A stretch of 47,132 nucleotides of DNA from Chloroflexota bacterium (GTDB lineage: Bacteria > Chloroflexota > UBA6077 > SHYK01). Within the stretch, counting starts at the first letter, position 1; the number at the start of each line of letters is the position of its first letter. Shown here piece after piece: positions 35,585 through 43,864 of the stretch. Location: NCBI GenBank assembly GCA_009377635.1, contig WHTR01000007.1, positions 5,696-52,827 of the forward strand, in the 5' to 3' direction. The notes under the pieces were generated by a model. That model saw only the letters and a list, made by a program, of their open reading frames with translations, was not told where the DNA came from and did no database searches. Both the position numbers and the translations under genes were made by a program.

Positions 35585-37108
35585 TTATGGCTCCTCCAGG
35601 GGATCGGTCAGCAAGCGATCGAGGGCGAGGAGCTGGTCCCGCCGGCGCGCCACCTCGCCGCTGAGCCACTCCAGGCGTGCCTCCGCCTCGGCATGGGCCG
35701 CCGCGACTCTTCGCGGAGCGGCTCCGCCAGGTACATCGCGATTCGCCACAGCGGCTCGCGCCGCGAGCCCGACGACGTCGGCCCCGAACAGCTCCGAGGC
35801 GCGTCGGAGCTCATCGAGGGACAGGTCGGACAGCGCACAGCCGCGCGTCTCGCACTCCCGCACGAGCTTCCCCACGACCGCGTGCGCCTCACGGAAGGGG
35901 AGCCCCCTCTTCGCCAAGTAATCGGCATAGTCTGTGGCCGTGGCGAAGTCGGCCTCAGCTGCGGTCGCCAACCGGTCCGTCCGGGGCCGCATCGCTTGCA
36001 CCGTGGATGCCAGAATACGGAGGCAGCCGGTCGCTGTGTCCACACCGTCAAAGAGCGCCTCTTTATCTTCCTGAAGGTCCCGGTTATAGGCAAGGGGGAG
36101 CCCCTTGAGGACAGTCAGCACGGCGATCAGATTTCCGTACGCTCGGCCTGCCTTGCCACGGACCAGCTCCGCCACGTCGGGATTCTTCTTCTGTGGCATG
36201 ATGCTGGATCCGGTCGTGAAGGCTTCGTCGATATCGATGAAGCCGAATTCCGCGGACGACCACAGCACGAGCTCCTCTGCGAACCGGGAGAGGTGCGCGG
36301 CGGCGAGCGCCAGCGCCGCGAGGTGCTCCACGACAAAGTCGCGGTCCGACACGGCGTCGATGCTGTTGGCCGAGATGCTGGAGAAGCACAGCAGCCGAGC
36401 CGTGTAGTCGCGATCGATGGCATACCCCACTCCGGCCAGCGCCCCACTCCCGAGCGGCATCACATCCGTCCGACGATAGCAGTCCAGAAGGCGCTCGGCG
36501 TCTCGCGCGAACATCTCGACGTACGCCAGCAGGTGGTGCGCGAAGGTGACCGGCTGTGCGCGCTGCAGGTGTGTGTAGCCGGGCATGACCGTCTCGATGT
36601 GGTTCCCAGCGAGGGTGAGCAGCGCGCGCTCAACAGCGATGACCGCGTCGAGCTCGTCGAGGAGCGCGTCGCGAGCGAACATGCGCAGGTCGAGGGCCAC
36701 CTGGTCGTTCCGACTGCGCGCGGTGTGGAGTCGAGCGGCCGGCTCACCCACGATCTCCCGCAGCCGGCCCTCCACGCGGGTATGCACGTCCTCCCAGGAT
36801 GGAGAGAGGTCCAGCGCGCCGTCGCGGAGCTCGTCCGCGACCTTGGCGAGTCCGGCGAGGATCTGTCCGGCGTCCGTTGCGCTGATGATACGCTGGCGGG
36901 CGAGCATGCGGCAGTGCGCGGCACTTCCGATGACATCGTACGGCCACAGCCGATGGTCGAAGCGGATCGACGCAGTGAACGCCTCCGCGTCCGGGCTGGC
37001 GCCAGACGCGAAGCGGCCACCCCAGAGTTTCGCGGGGGTTGGGGGTTGGGGGCCAGGGGTCCACGCGCGATCGTCGCCGCCGTCGCCGGGGTGTTGCATT
37101 CGGGCCAT
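35585..37108 (-). CDS. argH: Argininosuccinate lyase
   Basis: The 507-residue protein has the fumarase/aspartase superfamily signature GSSIMPQKKNP at 300-310, with the catalytic Ser in this loop, together with TARSRNDQVALDLR (129-142) and PGYTHLQRAQPVTFAHH (176-192). It splits argininosuccinate to arginine and fumarate. An N-terminal extension of about 26 residues precedes KLWGGRF, where the family normally begins, so a later start is possible, although none with a good ribosome site is visible. The argG stop is 6 bp upstream. Confidence 0.96.
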   Translation of the reverse strand: MARMQHPGDGGDDRAWTPGPQPPTPAKLWGGRFASGASPDAEAFTASIRFDHRLWPYDVIGSAAHCRMLARQRIISATDAGQILAGLAKVADELRDGALDLSPSWEDVHTRVEGRLREIVGEPAARLHTARSRNDQVALDLRMFARDALLDELDAVIAVERALLTLAGNHIETVMPGYTHLQRAQPVTFAHHLLAYVEMFARDAERLLDCYRRTDVMPLGSGALAGVGYAIDRDYTARLLCFSSISANSIDAVSDRDFVVEHLAALALAAAHLSRFAEELVLWSSAEFGFIDIDEAFTTGSSIMPQKKNPDVAELVRGKAGRAYGNLIAVLTVLKGLPLAYNRDLQEDKEALFDGVDTATGCLRILASTVQAMRPRTDRLATAAEADFATATDYADYLAKRGLPFREAHAVVGKLVRECETRGCALSDLSLDELRRASELFGADVVGLAARAAVANRDVPGGAAPRRVAAAHAEAEARLEWLSGEVARRRDQLLALDRLLTDPLEEP

Positions 37109-37114
37109 GCTCGG

Positions 37115-38380
37115 TCAGCCCCGGCCCTCGGACCCTGGCACGCGGCCCGCGTCCCCAGCGGAGAGGCGCAGGATCTCCTCCGAGGAGCGACCAAGCCACT
37201 GAATATGAGCCTGCGTCCGGAGGGGCAGCCCGAACAGCTGAATGAAGCCCTCCGCCGCGCGATGGTCAAATCGGTCGCCGATCCCGTAGGTGGCGAGAGA
37301 CGGATCGTACAGCGAATGCGTGGCCCGCCGACCCGTCACCCGGACGGTTCCCTTGTATAGCCGCACGCGCACCGTGCCCGAGACGAACCGCTGAGAGCTC
37401 GCGACGTAGACGGCAAGATCCTGGTGGAGAGCGGAGAACCAGAGGCCGTTGTAGATGAGGTCGGCGATCTCAGCAGCGACCTTCGCCTTGAAACGCGCCT
37501 GATCGCGGGAGAGCGTCAGCTTCTCTACCTCACCGTGGGCTGCGTGCAGCACGATGGCGGCCGGGGCCTCGTAAACCTCGCGGCTCTTGATGCCGATGAG
37601 TCGGTTCTCGATGTGGTCGACGCGCCCGACGCCATGGGCACCCGCGACTCGGTTGAGACGGGCGATCAGGTCGACCCCGTCGAGAGGCTCGCCGTCGAGC
37701 GCGACAGGGATGCCTCGAGTGAACTCGATCTCGACCTCCTGCGGCCGGTCGGGCGCCTCGTGCGGCGCCGCCGTCCACGCGTAGGCATCCTCCGGCGGCT
37801 CCATCCAGGGATCCTCCAGCGCACCCGCCTCGATGCTCCGTCCCCACAGGTTCTCGTCGATACTGAAGGGGCTGCTACCGTCATCAGGCATGGGGATGCT
37901 GTGCTCCCTGGCATAGGCCAGCTCCTCGTCTCGACGCATCCGGTGCTCCCGGACCGGCGCAATGATGCGGAGCGACGGATCGAGCGCGCTGACGGCCACG
38001 TCGAAGCGGACTTGGTCGTTGCCCTTTCCGGTACACCCGTGCGCAACAACCGTGGCACCCACGCGGTGGGCCACATCGACCAGCAGCTTCGCGATGAGGG
38101 GCCGCGCGAGCGCCGTACCCAGCGGATAGACGCCCTCGTAGAGAGCGCCCGCCTGGAGAGCCGGCCAGCAGAAGAACTGGACAAACTGGTCCCGCGCGTC
38201 TTCGACGAACGCCTCTCGGGCACCCGTGCGCAGCGCCTTCTCACGGATGGCCGGCAGATCCTGCTCGCTCCCGAGGTTCGCAGTCACGGTCACGACGTCA
38301 AGGTCGTACCGCTCGCGCAGCCACGGGATAAGGACGGACGTATCGAGGCCGCCGGAATAGGCGAGAACCACTGTTTCCAT
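37115..38380 (-). CDS. argG: Argininosuccinate synthase
   Basis: The 421-residue protein begins METVVLAYSGGLDTS, with the ATP-pyrophosphatase P-loop at residues 7-15. HGCTGKGNDQVRFD follows, then the aspartate/citrulline-binding C-terminal half. It joins citrulline and aspartate. The ATG at 38380 is the start that fits the family. A TATAAT on the minus strand at 38448-38453 is the probable -10. argH follows after 6 bp. Confidence 0.96.
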   Translation of the reverse strand: METVVLAYSGGLDTSVLIPWLRERYDLDVVTVTANLGSEQDLPAIREKALRTGAREAFVEDARDQFVQFFCWPALQAGALYEGVYPLGTALARPLIAKLLVDVAHRVGATVVAHGCTGKGNDQVRFDVAVSALDPSLRIIAPVREHRMRRDEELAYAREHSIPMPDDGSSPFSIDENLWGRSIEAGALEDPWMEPPEDAYAWTAAPHEAPDRPQEVEIEFTRGIPVALDGEPLDGVDLIARLNRVAGAHGVGRVDHIENRLIGIKSREVYEAPAAIVLHAAHGEVEKLTLSRDQARFKAKVAAEIADLIYNGLWFSALHQDLAVYVASSQRFVSGTVRVRLYKGTVRVTGRRATHSLYDPSLATYGIGDRFDHRAAEGFIQLFGLPLRTQAHIQWLGRSSEEILRLSAGDAGRVPGSEGRG

Positions 38381-38447
38381 CAGGGTGCAGCAGACCTTCC
38401 TGGCACACCGCGGCGCGCGGCAGCCACGCACGGAGGGGCGTTGACGG

Positions 38448-38476
38448 ATTATATCAGTCGTTTACCCACGTATAAT
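38448..38476. promoter_or_regulatory. Divergent -10 boxes between argG and the ABC exporter
   Basis: TATAAT on the minus strand (38448-38453) faces argG, and TATAAT on the plus strand (38471-38476) faces the ABC gene. They are 17 bp apart, so each overlaps the other's -35 zone. Neither -35 is good (TTATAC for argG, none clear for the exporter). The two transcripts probably compete for polymerase. Confidence 0.4.
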
Positions 38477-38508
38477 GGCCGAGGGGCCCCACAGGTGGAG
38501 ATGGGCGA

Positions 38509-40413
38509 ATGATGGGCGGCGGCTTCTTCGGGGGGTGGCATCGGGGACGGCAGGACCGCCCCACCCGGATCACGCGCGCGATGCTGCTCCGCATCACCCG
38601 GTACTTTGAGCCGTACTGGCGCGAGGGCGTCCTCGTCATCACGATCGTCGCGGTCGTCGCCGGCATCGGCCTCGTTCCGGCGCTCCTGATCCGCGCCGTC
38701 GTCGACGTTGCGATTCCACAGGCCGACCCGCTCCTCCTCGCGTACCTCGCCCTCGGCATGGTCGCGGCGCCGGCCGCAGGTGGCCTCCTCGGTGTTGCCC
38801 AGACCTACCTCAACGCACAGATCAGCCAACGCGTCATGTTCGACCTTCGAAACCAGCTGTACGTGCACCTTCAGTCCCTCTCCCTGCGATTCTTCACGGG
38901 TGTCAAGACCGGCGAGGTCATGAGTCGTCTGAACAACGATGTCTCCGGCATCAGCCGGGTCGTCAACGAGACGATCACGCAGTCGCTCATGCAGCCACTC
39001 CTCCTGATTTCAACCGTGATTCTGATGCTCGGGATGGAGTGGCGCCTGGCCCTGCTCTCATTGGTCGTGGTGCCCGTCGCCCTGGGGTCGGCGCGGCGGG
39101 TGGGGGAACGGCGGTTCGAGCTGCAGCACGAGGCCCAGCGGAAGCAGGCGGACCTGAGTGCCATCATGCAGGAAACACTCAACATCAGCGGCTTCCTTCT
39201 GATGAAGGCGTTCGCGCGGGAAGCGTACGAGCAAGTGCGATTCGTGGGGAAGAACCGCGAGTTGATGGATGTCCAGGTCCGCTCGAACATGCTCGGCAGG
39301 TGGCTGCGCATGCTCCTGCAAGTGATGGAGGCGCTGGGTCCCGCCCTGATCTACCTGGTCGGCGGACACCTTGTCCTCTCCGGGCAGATGACCCTCGGGA
39401 CGCTGATCGCGTTCATCGCTCTGTTGAATCGGCTCTACGGACCGATGTCCCAGCTCGCCAACATCCACGTGGAGGCGATGGGATCCCTGGCGCTCTTCGA
39501 GCGGATCTTCGAGTACCTGGACACGCAACCGGACGTGGCGGATGCTATCGATGCGCGGCCGATTCCAGCCCCCGTCCGAGGCCACATCGTGTTCCATGAG
39601 GTCGACTTCGAGTACGTCCCGGGGCGCCGGGTGCTCGACGGCGTGAGCTTCGAGGTTGAACCGGGTCAGCTCGTTGCGCTCGTTGGCCCCAGCGGTGCGG
39701 GCAAGACGACGGTGACCTACCTGATTCCGCGCTTCTATGATGTGACAGGTGGCCGAGTCGAGATCGATGGAAAGGACGTCCGGAAGGTCACGCTGCGTTC
39801 CCTTCGCGAGCACGTCGGCGTCGTGACGCAGGAGACGTACCTGTTCAACGCGACGGTTCGGGAGAACCTGCGCTATGCTCGGCCCGGGGCGACGGACGAG
39901 GAGATCGAGCGAGCTTGCGTCGCCGCCCGGCTGGACGATGTCATCGCTCAGATGCCCGACGGATTCGATACGCCCGTCGGAGAGCGAGGCTACCGGCTGT
40001 CCGGGGGCGAGAAGCAGCGTCTCGCCATCGCCCGCGTTCTCCTGAAGGACCCCCGCATGCTGGTCCTCGATGAGGCGACGTCGTCCCTGGACTCCCAGAC
40101 GGAGGCGCAGATCCAGTCGGCGCTTGGGCCGCTGATTACTGGCCGCACGACGATCGCGATCGCGCATCGCCTCTCAACCGTGCTGGCCGCCGACACCCTC
40201 GTCGTCTTCGACCGCGGGCACGTCGTCGAGGTGGGGAATCACGCGCAGCTGATCGATCGAGGGGGACTCTACGCGCAGCTCTACAACATCCAGTTCAAGC
40301 CGCAGCTGACGGGCGCGCGCCCATCGCTGGCATCGCCAACCGCGGACGGACTCACCGAGCGCTCCTCCGACCCTGCCAGCCGAGACCAGGGCCTGGCCGC
40401 CTCCACCGTGTGA
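38509..40413 (+). CDS. ABC exporter half-transporter (MsbA/LmrA type)
   Basis: The 634-residue protein fuses a six-TM exporter domain (about 40-320) to an ATPase domain. Walker A is GPSGAGKTT (393-401), the signature LSGGE (497-501), Walker B LVLDE (518-522) and the H-loop His553. It should work as a homodimer exporting a lipid, drug or peptide. The N-terminal MMGGGFFGGWHRGR stretch is glycine-rich and unlike the fold; the C-terminal 40 residues are a disordered tail. GGAG precedes the ATG by 8 bases. The BON gene follows after 89 bp. Confidence 0.93.
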   Translation: MMGGGFFGGWHRGRQDRPTRITRAMLLRITRYFEPYWREGVLVITIVAVVAGIGLVPALLIRAVVDVAIPQADPLLLAYLALGMVAAPAAGGLLGVAQTYLNAQISQRVMFDLRNQLYVHLQSLSLRFFTGVKTGEVMSRLNNDVSGISRVVNETITQSLMQPLLLISTVILMLGMEWRLALLSLVVVPVALGSARRVGERRFELQHEAQRKQADLSAIMQETLNISGFLLMKAFAREAYEQVRFVGKNRELMDVQVRSNMLGRWLRMLLQVMEALGPALIYLVGGHLVLSGQMTLGTLIAFIALLNRLYGPMSQLANIHVEAMGSLALFERIFEYLDTQPDVADAIDARPIPAPVRGHIVFHEVDFEYVPGRRVLDGVSFEVEPGQLVALVGPSGAGKTTVTYLIPRFYDVTGGRVEIDGKDVRKVTLRSLREHVGVVTQETYLFNATVRENLRYARPGATDEEIERACVAARLDDVIAQMPDGFDTPVGERGYRLSGGEKQRLAIARVLLKDPRMLVLDEATSSLDSQTEAQIQSALGPLITGRTTIAIAHRLSTVLAADTLVVFDRGHVVEVGNHAQLIDRGGLYAQLYNIQFKPQLTGARPSLASPTADGLTERSSDPASRDQGLAASTV

Positions 40414-40502
40414 CACCCCGAGCGCAGCGATCCTGTTGTTGCGCGCGAACGGAGATGGTATCGTGACATCAGTGAGGCTGGCGATGAAGGGGAGGCAGGA
40501 CT

Positions 40503-40934
40503 GTGGGACGTGGCATTCGTGATGGGCTGGTTGCGATGGTCTTCGGAGTCATTGGAGGCATTGTCGCGGCCGTCCTCCTTGCGCCCAAGCGGCGACAGCC
40601 AGGCCCACCGCAAGAGCCAGCCAGGCAGCCCGTCGCTGACATGCTGCTCGACGCGGCCCAGGCCGCCGTCGAGCGAGCGCAGGCCATGTGGCGCGGGGCC
40701 GGTCTCGCACCAACCGATAGCGGACTGCTGCCCGACGAGCGGATCAGTGCCCGAATCCAATCCGAGCTGCAACGCCTCGGGATCGGGCCCCGTCTCCTCG
40801 ACATTACGACGGTCGAGGGGACCGTGTACCTCCGTGGGAGGGAGGCCGACCCCGCCCGCATCGACACGATTGTGGCCACGGCCAGAGGCGTTCCCGGAGT
40901 CGTGAGTGTGGTCGACGAGATGCGGCGCGACTAG
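40503..40934 (+). CDS. BON-domain protein with N-terminal membrane anchor
   Basis: The 143-residue protein has a hydrophobic anchor at about residues 8-27, a Pro/Gln-rich linker and a C-terminal BON domain (about 79-141, with ITTVEGTVYLRGREADPARIDTIVATARGVPGVVSVVDEM). BON domains bind lipid or other proteins at the membrane. The GTG start has GGGAGG upstream. A weak promoter TTGTTG/TATCGT (40436-40464) precedes it. Its TAG stop is part of the CTAG end of MITE copy 2. Confidence 0.82.
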   Translation: MGRGIRDGLVAMVFGVIGGIVAAVLLAPKRRQPGPPQEPARQPVADMLLDAAQAAVERAQAMWRGAGLAPTDSGLLPDERISARIQSELQRLGIGPRLLDITTVEGTVYLRGREADPARIDTIVATARGVPGVVSVVDEMRRD

Positions 40935-41062
40935 TACACCTCGGCGGAAGTGGGTCGTCGGTTGTCGGTAGGGCGGGGGCTTGTCCCCCGCCGCGCGGCC
41001 CCTCCCCTACCCGACCGGCCGTCGTGCACAACTGACGAGAGACTTGCGCCAACGTGTACTAG
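40931..41062. mobile_element. MITE-like element, copy 2 (132 bp)
   Basis: The ends are CTAGTACACCTCGGCGGAAGT and, reversed from the right, CTAGTACACGTTGGCGCAAGT, followed by further matching bases to GTTGT: terminal inverted repeats of about 35 bp. A GGCGGGGG/CCCCCGCC hairpin is at 40972-40992. The outer CTAG is a palindromic target-like sequence. The TAG at the left end is the stop of the BON gene, and the CTA at the right end is the stop of the minus-strand aminotransferase gene. Confidence 0.85.
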
Positions 41063-42339
41063 TCCACGAGGAGCGTCGGCCCGGTAGCCTCGAGCGAGTT
41101 GAGGCCAGCCGCGCTGTACACCGCCTCCGCCGCTGCAACCGCCGCGCCAGAGCTCGGCGTGTGGCCTTCTCGGCCGAGAAGGGTCTCCAACCCCTGGAGG
41201 AGCAAGCGAACGTTCGGGGCGCTCGCGGAGTGGCCCATAACGCCGATGCGCCAGACCCTCCCCGCATATTCCCCCAGCCCCCCCGCGATCTCGATCCCGA
41301 ACTCGTTCAGCAGGCCGGCCCGAACCCGGGCATCGTTGACACCCGAGGGCACCCACACGGCGACGACCGTAGGGAGGCGGTAACCGGTCTCCGCGAACAG
41401 GTCGCACTCCAGCGCGCCCAGCCCCGCGACGAGCGCTCTGTGGTGCAGCAAGTGGCGCGCGAAACGGGCATCGAGCCCCTCGTCGACGACAAGTCGGAGA
41501 GCCTCCCGAAGGGCGTACACGAGGAGGACGGGGGCCGTGTGGTGGTACGCACGTTCTTGTGCGAACCAGTAACGGTCATGTAAACCCAGGTCGAGGTACC
41601 ACGAGTCCACGGCCGTGTGGCGACCGCGAATGTACGCCATTGCTTCGTCACTCACGGTGACCGTCGCGAGCCCAGGAGGCGCGGAAAGACACTTCTGGCT
41701 CGCGCTGTAGCAAACCGCCGCACCCCACTGGTCGGGGACCACGGGGATCCCCCCGAGCGTGGCGACGGCATCGACGACCAGCATCGCTCCATGCGCGCGC
41801 GCCAGGCGGCCGATCTCGTCAATGGGCTGCTCAACACCAGTCGACGTCTCCCCGTGTACGACAGCGACGAGCCGGTTACGGCCGTTCTCAAGGGCACGAC
41901 GGACGTCATCGGGGTCCACCGGCTTGCCCCACGGCGCCGTGACCTCCACCGCCGTTCCGCCACAGCGGCCGGCGATATCCGCCATCCTCTTCCCGAACAG
42001 GCCGTTCACACAGATGATTGCTCGGTCGCCCGGCTGGATGAGGTTCGCCAGGGCCGCCTCCATACCGGCTCCGCCGGTACCGGGAAGGGACATGCATGTC
42101 CGGTTGCCCGTCTGCGAAACCTCGCGCAGCAGCTCAGCGGTTTCGTCCATCACACGCAGGAAGAATGGATCCTTGTGGCCAGTGAGCGGGGCGATTAACG
42201 CCTGCAGGACCGATGGAGGAAGACTCGTCGGTCCCGGTGCCATGAGAACTCGCTGCGGGGGAGCAAGCTCGGTGAAATGTGCATTTCCATCCGGCATGAC
42301 GGTCGAGAGCTCCAGCGTCCAAGGGGGATTGGTGTGCAT
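41059..42339 (-). CDS. Class V aminotransferase, alanine/serine-glyoxylate type (AGXT/PucG-like)
   Basis: The 426-residue PLP enzyme has VLMAPGPTSLPPSVLQA near residue 31, LPGTGGAGMEAAL (85-97) for phosphate binding, Asp190 in VVDAVATLGG, and Lys216 in SASQKCLSAPPG for the Schiff base. This fits AGXT-like transaminases that use glyoxylate or ureidoglycine. The ATG at 42297 (15th residue) is an alternative start with a GGAG at distance; neither start has an ideal site. The stop codon comes from MITE copy 2. A glyoxylate enzyme and a possible oxalate oxidoreductase in one window is suggestive but they lie 10 kb apart. Confidence 0.87.
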   Translation of the reverse strand: MHTNPPWTLELSTVMPDGNAHFTELAPPQRVLMAPGPTSLPPSVLQALIAPLTGHKDPFFLRVMDETAELLREVSQTGNRTCMSLPGTGGAGMEAALANLIQPGDRAIICVNGLFGKRMADIAGRCGGTAVEVTAPWGKPVDPDDVRRALENGRNRLVAVVHGETSTGVEQPIDEIGRLARAHGAMLVVDAVATLGGIPVVPDQWGAAVCYSASQKCLSAPPGLATVTVSDEAMAYIRGRHTAVDSWYLDLGLHDRYWFAQERAYHHTAPVLLVYALREALRLVVDEGLDARFARHLLHHRALVAGLGALECDLFAETGYRLPTVVAVWVPSGVNDARVRAGLLNEFGIEIAGGLGEYAGRVWRIGVMGHSASAPNVRLLLQGLETLLGREGHTPSSGAAVAAAEAVYSAAGLNSLEATGPTLLVD

Positions 42340-42589
42340 TGTAACCAGGCGATTCGGTCACCGCAACTCTCCTGCCGCGCTCCCCAGGTTTGGGACGATT
42401 CAAAGGGAGGCATGCGTTACACATCTGTGGAGTGCTTCTGAAGCCGCAGATATTGGCTTGGCAGGGTGAGAGGCGGCATAGTCAAGCACTGTGAGCGCTT
42501 CGCTCGCACGGCTGATGCCGGGCCGCTATGTGCCAATCTTCGATCACGCGAAGTTGTGGCAGAATCGAAGCGAGGAAGAGGTTCTCTGC

Positions 42590-42775
42590 ATGTCCACAGC
42601 AAAGGAAGAACTTACCCGCCTTATCGAAGGGCAACCCGAGGACAGCTCGCGCGAGGAAATTGTGCGAGAGCTTGCCTTCCACGTCATGATAGAACGTGGG
42701 CTCTCTGATTCTGACGCCAACCGTACTGCCTCGAATGAGGAGATGGCGCGCCGCATCCGCTCATGGCAGAGATAG
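42590..42775 (+). CDS. Putative antitoxin of a ParE/RelE-type pair
   Basis: The 61-residue acidic protein (MSTAKEELTRLIEGQPEDSS and on, ending in SNEEMARRIRSWQR) overlaps a ParE-like toxin reading frame by 13 bp, the usual TA arrangement with the antitoxin first. A C-terminal helix EEMARRI.SW resembles the toxin-binding tails of such antitoxins. The ATG at 42590 has GAGG upstream. A 5-bp inverted repeat (CTTCG/CGAAG) near 42539-42554 could be an operator. The partner toxin is broken. Confidence 0.6.
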   Translation: MSTAKEELTRLIEGQPEDSSREEIVRELAFHVMIERGLSDSDANRTASNEEMARRIRSWQR

Positions 42776-42903
42776 CGTGGACCGAGGAATCGCAGCGCTG
42801 GCTTGAAGATATTTTCGAATTCATTGCCGCCGATAATCTGCAAGCCGCGCGTGGAGTCATATCATTGCCGCGATCACCGCCTTCTGCGTGCCTCATGCCG
42901 TAG
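42763..42903 (+). pseudogene. Truncated ParE/RelE-like toxin
   Basis: The reading frame gives MAEIAWTEESQRWLEDIFEF and then IAADNLQAARGVI, which closely matches the first third of ParE toxins (WT.eA...L..I..yia.dnp.aA..vi). It then turns into unrelated residues and stops at residue 46. Intact ParE proteins have about 95 residues, with the active or target-binding part in the lost C-terminus. A small deletion or frameshift after about 42862 is likely. The toxin should not work. Confidence 0.65.
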
Positions 42904-43030
42904 GCGAGGTCGGCACCTTGTGATCTTATCGTGACACTTCCTCTACCGTTTGTGACGCGATTCGAGACACTCGCAGGGTTAACTTGACAATAGCGCTCAG
43001 GAGATTGAGCAGCTCCAGCAAGGGGGTCTC

Positions 43031-43213
43031 ATGAACGCGGTAGACCTGCAAGTCGAGATTATGCGTGCGGCGGGTCTAGAGGAACGGGAGATCGTCCGCC
43101 TGGCATCGCTGAGGCAGCTCGTGCACGTCGGTCAGTGTAGTGAGGTCACGCACGAGTACAAGCGGCTGGCCTTCCTCAAGTACCTCTGCAACACCGGTCG
43201 CCTTGGCGCGTAA
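43031..43213 (+). CDS. Small hypothetical protein (60 aa)
   Basis: The ORF has AAGGGGG 5 bases before its ATG, a good ribosome site, and a TTGACA at 42984-42989 without a matching -10. The product is mixed alpha-helical with a C-terminal EYKRLAFLKYLCNTGRLGA. I recognise no family. It lies between the decayed TA pair and a minus-strand hypothetical, and could be another fragment. Confidence 0.4.
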   Translation: MNAVDLQVEIMRAAGLEEREIVRLASLRQLVHVGQCSEVTHEYKRLAFLKYLCNTGRLGA

Positions 43214-43292
43214 CCGCGCGGGATCGCTCGCGAGGCGCGCAGCCCATGTCACAACGCACAAGGGAGCACATTGACCGCGGCCGAGTTGGAGT

Positions 43293-43700
43293 TCAGGTCG
43301 ACGACAGGAGCCCAACCGTCCGTCGCTCCTCCGGGTAGCGCGGCTCGTAGTCAGGATAGGCCTTCTCACACACAGTGAGCAGATAGTCGACGTACGCGCA
43401 GAACTCGGGATCGGATCGCCGCTCGCGCGCCTCAGCGAGGAACGGCTTGAGCCGCGTCGCGATCCGGATGGCCTCCTTGCCGACCAGCGACGTCACGAAC
43501 TCTACGTCGAGCAGCCCTCGCGAGAGAAGGTGCCCAATCCGATTCAGGAGCTCGGTGGCGAGATTGACGTCCCGCGAATTGGAGCGCGGGATCTTCTCGA
43601 TGGAATCGGGAAGGTGCTCGGTGGCGATGTACTCACGTCCCGGCCGTGTCTCATCCCACAGGTCGTAAAAGAGCCTGATCATCTCCGCGCTCACGCTCAT
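43293..43700 (-). CDS. Conserved-looking hypothetical protein (135 aa)
   Basis: The product starts MSVSAEMIRLFYDLWDETRP and is soluble and helix-rich, with patterns such as ATELLNRIGHLLSRGLLDVEFV and YVDYLLTVCEKAYPDYEPRYP. This looks like the DUF4760 type of cytosolic helical protein, but I cannot be sure. AGGGGGG precedes the ATG at 43700 by 11 bases, which decides against upstream starts. It is divergent from the UroD-family gene. Confidence 0.6.
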   Translation of the reverse strand: MSVSAEMIRLFYDLWDETRPGREYIATEHLPDSIEKIPRSNSRDVNLATELLNRIGHLLSRGLLDVEFVTSLVGKEAIRIATRLKPFLAEARERRSDPEFCAYVDYLLTVCEKAYPDYEPRYPEERRTVGLLSST

Positions 43701-43864
43701 TGCACCGATTCCCCCCTCTCGATCCGTGGCCACACGCTCTCCGCGCAGGGCGAGCGGGCAGGCATATTGTAGGCGAGATGACGGCATCATCGATCGCGAT
43801 CTCGTGCTACCATCTGTCCAATGTCGGGTCTCCTTGATCCGTGGACAGCAGACGGGAGTGGGAC

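Noticed and set aside
35132-37360. Very long plus-strand ORF (742 codons) across the GNAT and argH genes
   Set aside because: It is antisense to two clearly conserved genes and has no recognisable domain; long antisense frames are common in GC-rich coding DNA.
42984-43012. TTGACA at 42984 as a full promoter for the 60-aa ORF
   Set aside because: No -10 box is present 16-18 bp downstream.
43841-43864. GTG at 43841 as the start of the UroD-family gene
   Set aside because: The family similarity starts at the ATG at 43865, which has a GGGAG site at a good distance.
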